From Cymbomonas tetramitiformis (lineage: Eukaryota > Chlorophyta > Pyramimonadophyceae > Pyramimonadales > Pyramimonadaceae), in assembly GCA_001247695.2 (NCBI GenBank), contig LGRX02034255.1, forward strand, positions 50,190-114,189: a stretch of 64,000 nt of DNA, in the 5' to 3' direction. The position numbers and the translations under genes were made by a program. The notes below the pieces were generated by a model, which was not told the DNA's origin, did not search any database, and saw only the letters and a program-made list of their open reading frames with translations. Shown here piece by piece: positions 57,550 through 64,000 of this stretch (position 1 is the stretch's first letter; every line of letters starts with the position of its first letter).

Positions 57550-59436
57550 TCAAATATGGGCTTGTTCAGCATACTGGGTCGTATCACCATCTGCCATGAA
57601 CTTGCCCAAACTGAAAGTGAACATACCAATGCCTTCATCTTCTCCACCCTGTAACATCCTGGCTCTGACCAGCGGATTCTTGAATACCAAGACCCACATA
57701 CACAGTCTGCGGCCAATAGGTCCATGTTCCAGATGCCCAATCACATGCAAGCGTCCCGTCTGACTCAATCGTCTGAAGTACGCAGCTCTGCTCTCGGTCA
57801 TGTCTGTCAAGTAGTAAGATGGAACGTGGACACATGCCACCACACGACTGGCCATCACTGCCAATGGAAACGCGATATCCAGCGCTGCAAACCAAGGTGA
57901 AGTCACCACTGCGTCACAGACACCATACTTCTCCTTCCATATGCGATAGTTACCTGGCTGAAGTGCGTCATGCGCCTCAGACCAACCCAACTGAGAGTTC
58001 CAATCATTATTCATAAATCTCAACTGCGGCCATTGCTCCACCATCACCTCACTGATGACCCCAGTACCTGCCCATGGGTCCCACACGCCATCGATGGACT
58101 TCCAGTCCACCTCTGTCGCCAAACGCCTCACCTCGGAGGGCACTGTGATGACCAGCTCAAGCCCCCACTGCAGTGCGCTAGCTTCTCGCACCTGAGCCTT
58201 GGTCATATGTCTCAATTCTCCTCGTTTTTCAACTTCTTCTTCAGCCAAAGCAGGCACAAGAGGTGCATCCCTCAGCTGCCTTGCCATTGCCTTCTGTTCC
58301 CGATATTTCTTGCTCAGCACCGTGCGGTGTCCCTCATTCCAGTGCCCTGGCATGAAGATCTGCACGGCCTCAGAGAGCTTGTCCTGTCTGCCCCAATCAA
58401 TCTGATCTGGCATGTGAAGAAACATGTCCTTCTCATCCAACAGCATGTCCCTGGACGAGACGACATGCCATGGCTGCGACTTGCCTCCCTTCACCACGCG
58501 ACGAGGACCCACGTCTGCTGGAAGCAGGCGCATGTCCGAGGACAGCTTCTCGTTCAGCTGTTGTTCTTTAATTCCCAATCTGTCCTCCAGGACCCAAGAG
58601 CTCTTGGTTTCCTGGGCTTGTACCTCAGCATTGGCGGCTTGCATCCTCGTGCCTAAGCACCCAGGACATAACCACTCGCCCTCTGGTACCTCATTCGATG
58701 CTGGGGTAAGACACCATAAATGGTACCCCTTGTTGCACGCGTCGCACAACAACATTTCTGCTTCTCCATCAGTCTTCCTGCACATTTCACATGCAAGGTG
58801 TCTGCTGAGCACGGCTGCACTGCAGTCATACTGGTCCTTCACCTGTAGGTGACATGGCGCGATGCTCTGCACAGTGCTCTTCTCTTTTAACTTGGTGGCG
58901 TCCTCAAGCACCACGACACCATCTCGCTGTATCTTGACCAGCTTCAGGATGGCGGACTTGGTCGCGACTTCCATGCCGCTGCGAGGCTTCTGTCTGATGT
59001 AGACGAAATCGCCCACCTTAAACTGGTGTGGCCTAGGCTCATAGCCCCCACCCCTTCTCCCTTCATAATGTAGTGTATCACGATGCTGTGCGACCTCCAG
59101 GCTGCAACCAGCGTGCACCATCAGTCGCCTCACCACCTGTGCTCTCTGGAGGAGGTCCTTGACTCTGGCATCCTTCTCATCTTCGACCCCAGCACCGAAA
59201 TCTATGCTGGGGTACTTGAACAACGCCTGGAGCTTGTCCTGCAGTTTCTGGATCGGGTTGAGGTCGAGCCTCGATCTGCCTCTCTCCCTAGGCTTAACGA
59301 CGTCCTGCTTGCTGGCAGAGGACGGTACGTGCGTCATGTAGTCGCCATCGAGCATCCAGCGGTCCTTTTCCTCGTCGTGATCCAGCTTTTGGTCCACGTG
59401 CAGCCAGTTAGGGGACATCAGCTGGTCCACCGTCAC
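57550..59436 (-). CDS. Retroelement polyprotein C-terminal part: integrase tail - PHD finger - methyltransferase-like
   Basis: 628 codons, open throughout. Residues about 95-200 (RRLMVHAGCSLEVAQHRDTL, then FKVGDFVYIRQK and a lysine-rich barrel-like stretch) look like the end of a gypsy-type integrase. Residues about 216-260 are a C4HC3 PHD finger: CEMC, CDAC, GYHLWC and CPGC with the expected spacing. Residues about 440-590 resemble a class I methyltransferase: DPWAGTG (motif I, about 453), a second acidic region near MNNDW, and TSPWF (about 512-516) in place of the usual N/DPPY/F. PHD fingers usually bind histone H3 tails; the integrase tail may thereby be aimed at chosen chromatin (inference). 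The Asn/Asp-to-Ser change leaves catalytic activity in doubt. Confidence 0.72.
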   Translation of the reverse strand: MTVDQLMSPNWLHVDQKLDHDEEKDRWMLDGDYMTHVPSSASKQDVVKPRERGRSRLDLNPIQKLQDKLQALFKYPSIDFGAGVEDEKDARVKDLLQRAQVVRRLMVHAGCSLEVAQHRDTLHYEGRRGGGYEPRPHQFKVGDFVYIRQKPRSGMEVATKSAILKLVKIQRDGVVVLEDATKLKEKSTVQSIAPCHLQVKDQYDCSAAVLSRHLACEMCRKTDGEAEMLLCDACNKGYHLWCLTPASNEVPEGEWLCPGCLGTRMQAANAEVQAQETKSSWVLEDRLGIKEQQLNEKLSSDMRLLPADVGPRRVVKGGKSQPWHVVSSRDMLLDEKDMFLHMPDQIDWGRQDKLSEAVQIFMPGHWNEGHRTVLSKKYREQKAMARQLRDAPLVPALAEEEVEKRGELRHMTKAQVREASALQWGLELVITVPSEVRRLATEVDWKSIDGVWDPWAGTGVISEVMVEQWPQLRFMNNDWNSQLGWSEAHDALQPGNYRIWKEKYGVCDAVVTSPWFAALDIAFPLAVMASRVVACVHVPSYYLTDMTESRAAYFRRLSQTGRLHVIGHLEHGPIGRRLCMWVLVFKNPLVRARMLQGGEDEGIGMFTFSLGKFMADGDTTQYAEQAHI

Positions 59437-59442
59437 CCACTT

Positions 59443-60390
59443 CTACTCGCGACACCGGGCGAATTCCACGCAGACATGATCTTGGGAAGGTCTGGTTGGC
59501 ATGTCCTGGGCTGGGTCCTGGAGGATGCGGCAGAGACGCGCGATGTGGTGCCGGTCCAGGTACAGTCTCTGATTCGCCCAGTTGTAGCTGGGAGGGGCGT
59601 CTAGAGACGGACGATCCCCGGCAACCTGGTTCTCAGTGACCCATCTCGCGTGTCCACCCTTCCAAGGGTTCGGCTCTTCGTAAAACTGTTCGAGCATGCG
59701 CTCCGATGCTGCCTGTACGGCGGGCGCCAGCGACGCCAGGTCACTCCTTCGGCCGCCTTCAAGGGGACACGTCCGATGGCGACACCTTGCCTCGAGCTCC
59801 GCTCGCGTGATGGCTCGAGGTCGTGGGCGCTCAGCAAGAGGTCTTGGCGAAGGCGCTGGTGACCCCAATGGTGACTCGTCATTGTCGTCGATGTGCTCAG
59901 GCTGAAACCCAGAAGCAGCAAATCTCTCCTCCCTTGTGCTCAGAGGTGGGTGCTTTAGCCACTCGCACTCCATTCCCTGTCCAAAGATTTCCGACTTCAG
60001 ACACACCGCCGGGTCCACCCGCCTGGGCAGGTCGGGACGCCTGGGTGGTGGCATTTCAACCAACGGAAACATCACCTGAGCATCCATGCCCAGAATCGTC
60101 GGCGCATGTGACACGGCCACGCCACTCCCAAGCTTGATATCGATCATCAAGGAATTCTTCAGCGGCCCGGTGCCTATCAGCAGATCCCAAGAGTTCTCGG
60201 GCTCGAAGGTCACGAAGGCGTACAACCGGTGAAGCGTGATGTGCGGTGTGTCCGCAGCCAGTATGACGTCCACGTAGCAGTAATGCGTGAACTTCGGCAG
60301 CGGCTGCACACCGGGCGGCGGCACTGTCGACCACGCCGTCGGGCATCTCGTCCAGCGGCACCTCCTCGATCGTGCGGTGTTCTGCACCAT
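59443..60390 (-). CDS. Retroelement protease-region ORF
   Basis: 315-codon frame. Its N-terminal third includes AFVTFEPENSWDLLIGTGPL, which resembles the C-terminal half of a retropepsin fold (the W-D-L-L-I-G segment before the last strand). The catalytic DTG/DSG is not in this frame and may lie in the overlapping upstream frame or be lost. The rest is proline/arginine-rich linker. It runs up to 6 bp before the next ORF, and the sequence expected there (RT, RNase H, integrase core) is missing. Confidence 0.5.
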   Translation of the reverse strand: MVQNTARSRRCRWTRCPTAWSTVPPPGVQPLPKFTHYCYVDVILAADTPHITLHRLYAFVTFEPENSWDLLIGTGPLKNSLMIDIKLGSGVAVSHAPTILGMDAQVMFPLVEMPPPRRPDLPRRVDPAVCLKSEIFGQGMECEWLKHPPLSTREERFAASGFQPEHIDDNDESPLGSPAPSPRPLAERPRPRAITRAELEARCRHRTCPLEGGRRSDLASLAPAVQAASERMLEQFYEEPNPWKGGHARWVTENQVAGDRPSLDAPPSYNWANQRLYLDRHHIARLCRILQDPAQDMPTRPSQDHVCVEFARCRE

Positions 60391-60958
60391 CTGCTCCCTC
60401 TCTTACCCCCTGCACCACTGTGGCGTGCGCATCCTCAAGCTCATGCTCGTTGACCTCGGTGGGTTGCTCTGTCGCATTATCCGGCTCGTTGCCCATGAGC
60501 TCCTCCAGCGCCAGGAGGTTCTCAATGTCCTTTGGGAGGTCGATGGCGTGCTGGGATATCAAGATGGCCGCAATCTGCGAGCAAGTCCGCACGGAACTGC
60601 GGAGGTTGGACGCCAGCAGGTGAAACTTCCTGCTGAGGACGTTGGGAGGAACGGCTCTGGGCACCTGAGCAGCCTTGTCGAACTCCTCCGGCGTCTTGAC
60701 CTGGAAGCTCTGCATCTTCTGAGTGCCGCCCAGGGCAACTGCGGTCCTGGCCTGGAGATCTGGTGCGTGACTGATGCCAACATCATGACTGTCTTCCAGC
60801 CCATCACCAGCGGGGCAGTCCCTCTCATTCTCCTCGTACTCCGCCTGCTGGTTGAAGTTGGAGTTGTACTCAGTCTCGGCATCGCTGTCCTCTGACTGGG
60901 CCTGTGCATCGGCGCCCTTGTCCCCCTTTGGAGGTGTCCCTGTCTGAAGGCCTGTCAA
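60056..60958 (-). CDS. Retroelement gag-like ORF (acidic N terminus)
   Basis: 300-codon frame with an acidic, disordered start (SEDSDAETEYNSNFNQQAEY) and a helical middle (QSFQVKTPEEFDKAAQVPRA, ASNLRSSVRTCSQIAAILIS). Beyond about residue 215 it overlaps the 59443-60390 frame and becomes low-complexity, so translation probably shifts frame there, by decay or by recoding. No zinc knuckle is visible. Confidence 0.45.
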   Translation of the reverse strand: MTGLQTGTPPKGDKGADAQAQSEDSDAETEYNSNFNQQAEYEENERDCPAGDGLEDSHDVGISHAPDLQARTAVALGGTQKMQSFQVKTPEEFDKAAQVPRAVPPNVLSRKFHLLASNLRSSVRTCSQIAAILISQHAIDLPKDIENLLALEELMGNEPDNATEQPTEVNEHELEDAHATVVQGVREGADGAEHRTIEEVPLDEMPDGVVDSAAARCAAAAEVHALLLRGRHTGCGHTAHHASPVVRLRDLRARELLGSADRHRAAEEFLDDRYQAWEWRGRVTCADDSGHGCSGDVSVG

Positions 60959-61236
60959 CTCTGCAGCGAGCTTCTCCTAACAGACTATTGGGAATAAATG
61001 AATCTCGATCGTCGTCTAAAAACCTTCATTTTGACACAATTTTCGTCGTCTAAAAGTTATTGCCACGTCATCTGAAATGTGCCACGTAAGCGACACGTAA
61101 GCGACACGTAAGTCGTCCCGCAATTTTTATTACAAAATATTACTCGAATTATTTATTTGTGCATGATGCTTTCGTACTCGGCGAGTCCCGGTAGTTTTTT
61201 TTGTTGCATTTTTGCTCATATGCGTGCATATCATGT
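60959..61236. other. No gene seen
   Basis: Holds a short CACGTAAGCGACACGTAAG direct repeat at about 61082-61110, possibly part of a retroelement terminus. Confidence 0.3.
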
Positions 61237-63316
61237 ACAAGTATGCAAATATGGGTACATCCATGTGCAATTTAGGCCAGCATGCACGGTACACGTTTAT
61301 GAATGTGCGTATTCAGGTGCTTCAATTCCCGTAAAATAAGTTGCAACTGAGATGGGTACTAGCATATGATACAGAAATCTATATCATCATACAAATTTAT
61401 TCAAAATACACCAAATATTTGTCTATGATGTCTTCTAGGCAAGAGATTTCGATCATTTCACAGTGCTAAGGCTACTATATTGCTGATACATTGGAATCTA
61501 TATCTTCAATCCACAATTATTTGCGGCACTTGTAGGTTTTAATTCCCTCGATAGCGAGGTAACGTTGACGGCAATGTTGACGCTCTATCGGAGAACATAA
61601 ATGGCAGAGCTTTATTGGTCAAGGCAATTGCATCGCACGCAATATAGGTCGATTTCCTCTTCTCGTTGATGCCGCGGAATTATAAGCGCCCAAGTGACGT
61701 CGATTGGAATGACCAGTGTCCTTGGGGTAACCCATTCGTTCCCTATAATTGGGCTCTGGTCGAGATAAAGTTCCGGTTATTGAAGGTCAAAGAACATGTA
61801 TTTCCGAATTCTCCAGGTGTAGCGCCACCAAACGATCGGTAAGTCCTGTCGGACATGTCTGTCCTCGTAGAGGATGTTTAAGAACTTACATATCATCCAG
61901 CGGTCTACATTGCATGGAGGACATCGCAGGTGGACCATTCCATGTGTAGTGATAGCGTCTGCAGTGTCTTCATCACGATCGCGTGTCCCGTAAACTCCGA
62001 ATCGTAGAATTAAAGGCATAACGTGGCCACGATGTTGCAGGATTATATACCTGTAGATGACAATGCTTGCAAGGTGATTAGCAGTTGAAGCGAAAGCCGT
62101 GCGAAACCCATAGCAAAAGTCGAAAATATATATATTGTGAGGATAAATGTGGAGCTATAATACCTGCAGATGGCAATGCTTTCAAGGTAAGTAGCAGATG
62201 TTTGAAGGTATGGTTGAAGGTGCGTATGTTATAAGAAACAAGGGGAAATGAATCTTCAAGGGTCGGGCAAGAGCTTTTGTACCTGGTCGTGAGTGAACCG
62301 CGGGTCGTGCAAGAGTAGTGTACTTTTGGTCCAATCAAATTCGTATATCTCGCACATGCGGGATCACTTAGTCGCCGATTCCCGTATGCAAATATGGGTA
62401 CATCCATGTGCAATTTAGGTCAGTATGCACGGTGCACGTTTATGGATGTGCATATTCGGATGCTTAAATTCCCAGAAAACAAGTTGCAACTGAGATGGGT
62501 ACTAGCATATGATACACAAATCTATATCATCATACAAATTCAATCTATACACACCAAATAATTGTCTAGGATGTCTAGGAGCACATAAATAAGGGTAAGT
62601 GTTGGTGTATTAAGCTAGCAGAATAATACATTAGTGTAAGTATCTAATGTGAACTTGCAAATATAAAATAAAGACTGTACACAAGCGTATATGTTTCCTA
62701 ACGGCAGTTGCACCACTTTCCATCATCATCATTCTCGGGAGAGGCATCGGCGCCGATCAACTCGGGAATATAGTCCGTGGGAACCGGCATTGTCACTGGG
62801 GTTCCTATGTCAGCGACGCCTTGCTCGTCGGAGTATCCATGCTCATCCAACAGTTGAAAATACCATGTTTCCCGCGTTTCGCGGATAAACCTCCACTTCG
62901 CGTAAGCGGGGTCATGTCTAGGATGCAGCGCAGGATCGACGAACAGTTCCTCGCGAATTAGAAACAAATTCCAGGATTGGCACACACGACATTTTTCGAA
63001 TTCTATGTGCAGTCGTTCAAGCTGAACAGGTAAGTCTGCAGGGAAATGAGGTGCATTCATATTGGAGGTAGCGTGCTATGTAATCGCAAGCGCCACACTA
63101 TAATACCTGCAGATGGCAATGCTTGCAAGGTAAGTAGCAGATGTTTGAAGGTATGGTTGAAGGTGCGTATGTCAGAAGAAACAAGGGGAAATGAATCTTC
63201 AAGGGTCGGGCAAGAGCTTTTGTACCTGGTCGTGAATGGGCCGCGGGTCGTGCAAGAGTAGTGTACTTTTGTCCAATCAAATTCGTATATCTCGCACATG
63301 CGGGATCACTTAGTCG
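61237..63316. repeat. Tandem segmental duplication (two units, modules A and B)
   Basis: Module A (about 61237-61440) recurs at about 62384-62585, sharing TATGCAAATATGGGTACATC and GAGATGGGTACTAGCATATG. Module B (about 62140-62366) recurs at about 63090-63316, sharing GAAGGTATGGTTGAAGGTGC and CTGGTCGTGA. The order A-B-A'-B' implies a ~1.15-kb unit, the second shorter and diverged between the modules. Confidence 0.85.
62698..63060 (-). CDS. Hypothetical protein, 120 aa
   Basis: ATG at 63060, TAG-type stop at the left end (about 62698). The composition is balanced and protein-like: a charged helical start (VQLERLHIEFEKCRVCQSWN, with one CxxC), an aromatic/arginine-rich middle (KWRFIRETRETWYFQLLDEH), an acidic tail (SPENDDDGKWCNCR). 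I do not recognise a family. It lies between modules A' and B' of the duplication, and the matching place in the first unit does not encode an obvious relative. It could be a terminal exon of a longer gene. Confidence 0.45.
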   Translation of the reverse strand: MNAPHFPADLPVQLERLHIEFEKCRVCQSWNLFLIREELFVDPALHPRHDPAYAKWRFIRETRETWYFQLLDEHGYSDEQGVADIGTPVTMPVPTDYIPELIGADASPENDDDGKWCNCR

Positions 63317-63600
63317 CCGATTTTTTAATCAAAGACAAAAACACAACCGAGGCAGAAAACCCCATACACAGGCACATCAGCATATCGGCAAGAAACACAA
63401 GCCATTGACGAATGAACATTATACACTTCTACCACATTGTTAACATATGTTTAAGTATACTATTCTTATCGAAAAGTAGTCGAAAATCTAACCCTCGGGA
63501 GGTTGCAATCCTAAGTGCTCGAAATCAAAGTGGAATCAAGATAACATTCTGACTCGTAGCCGCCGTGGTTTCAATTGCCGCGACAGGTAACGTTACGACT
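63317..63600. other. No gene seen
   Basis: AT-rich spacer between the duplication and the terminal minisatellite. Confidence 0.35.
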
Positions 63601-63603
63601 GAA

Positions 63604-63872
63604 CCTGTCAGTCGCCCGAAGAATAGAGCGAGCTGAAGGGCGACTCATCCGCGGATGAGTCGCCTGAAGAATAGAGCGAGCTGAAGGGCAACTCATCCGC
63701 GGATGAGTCGCCCGAAGAATAGAGCGAGCTGAAGGGCAACTCATCCGCGGATGAGTCGCCCGAAGAATAGAGCGAGCTGAAGGGCGACTCATCTGCGGAT
63801 GAGTCGCCCGAAGAATAGAGCGAGCTGAAGGGCGACTCATCCGCGGATGGGTCGCCCGAAGAATAGAGCGAG
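63604..63872 (+). repeat. 48-bp minisatellite containing an internal 24-bp palindrome
   Basis: Five to six units. Each has GAAGAATAGAGCGAGCTGAA and the palindrome built on GCGACTCATCCG and its reverse complement. Because 48 is a multiple of three, a minus-strand frame (63978-63571, 135 codons) repeats a 16-residue unit (SARSILRATHPRMSRP); it could be coding but more likely reflects the repeat. Confidence 0.88.
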
Positions 63873-64000
63873 CCGAAGGTTTGTTTTTCTTGGAACAGCC
63901 GAGCTGAAATAGCGTGAGGAAAGGCTTCCGCGGATTCAGTAACCCATTCGCGGAAAGGTAATCCGCGGACGAGCGCAAAGAAAGCAGCTTGCCAATGAAA

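Larger units (their letters stand above)
57550..60958 (-). mobile_element. Rearranged Ty3/gypsy-like retroelement with PHD finger and methyltransferase-like domain
   Basis: Minus-strand order: gag/protease-type ORFs (60958-60056 and 60390-59443), then a long ORF with an integrase C-terminal-type domain, a PHD finger and a methyltransferase-like domain (59436-57550). No reverse transcriptase, RNase H or integrase catalytic core is visible between them, pointing to an internal deletion. I found no LTR pair with confidence. Confidence 0.65.

Noticed and set aside
57970..58656. 228-codon + strand ORF
   Set aside because: Antisense shadow of the PHD/methyltransferase ORF.
1..64000. Bacterial features such as operons, ribosome binding sites or a prokaryotic origin
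   Set aside because: Spliced genes, eukaryotic families and eukaryotic transposons throughout exclude a bacterial reading.

Overview
This is eukaryotic nuclear DNA. It holds interrupted genes with GT-AG introns whose phases join exactly across conserved protein families, an origin recognition complex subunit, an anoctamin, and several classes of eukaryotic transposon. Coding stretches are GC-rich and often use GTGCGT-type donors, and most introns are filled with private minisatellites. I lean towards a unicellular alga of the green lineage. The split-direct-repeat DIRS element recalls algal Kangaroo/PAT-type elements. The lineage is an inference; the eukaryotic origin is not in doubt. The intron models were joined by hand from splice-site consensus, reading phase and family conservation.

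Layout. (1) 1-4115, + strand: 3' part of a gene encoding an adenylation domain, a carrier (PCP/ACP) domain and ankyrin repeats, apparently in one spliced message. (2) 4116-8398: mostly gene-free, with one tRNA-like locus and a 24-bp minisatellite. (3) 8399-21831, - strand: an anoctamin/TMEM16-like gene in at least 14 exons (5' end not found). Several residues of the family's calcium site are replaced, and its long introns carry six or more unrelated minisatellites. (4) 22324-27617, +: a near-complete DIRS-order retrotransposon with split direct repeats, gag, RT/RNase H/Dam-like methyltransferase, and a tyrosine recombinase carrying a Tudor-like N-terminal domain. (5) 27618-33193: minisatellites and coding-like minus-strand exons that I cannot assign. 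(6) 33194-33839: a 312-bp inverted repeat centred on a 20-N assembly gap. (7) about 34953-40656, +: ORC2 in at least eight exons. (8) 40657-49573: AT-richer and apparently gene-free, containing three 321-324-bp repeat units, each with a 68-nt tRNA-like cloverleaf, plus palindromes, a polypurine tract and minisatellites. (9) 49574-~52480, +: a 3'-truncated CACTA (En/Spm) transposon whose introns all contain a related inverted GGAAG/CTTCC motif. (10) 53.5-57.2 kb: a ~230-bp AT-rich tandem array, an LTR-like direct repeat pair and an element with ~344-bp terminal inverted repeats. (11) 57550-60958, -: a rearranged Ty3/gypsy-like retroelement that keeps protease and integrase-tail regions and adds a PHD finger and a methyltransferase-like domain, with no RT visible. 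(12) 61-64 kb: a tandem segmental duplication, one hypothetical ORF and a 48-bp minisatellite.

The host genes are unrelated housekeeping or membrane functions with no operon-like logic. The unusual biology lies in the mobile elements (two different retroelements carrying methyltransferase-like domains, one with a Tudor-like and one with a PHD chromatin-reader-like domain), in the intron content (splice-donor-bearing minisatellites, shared motif in transposon introns), and in the repeated cloverleaf locus.
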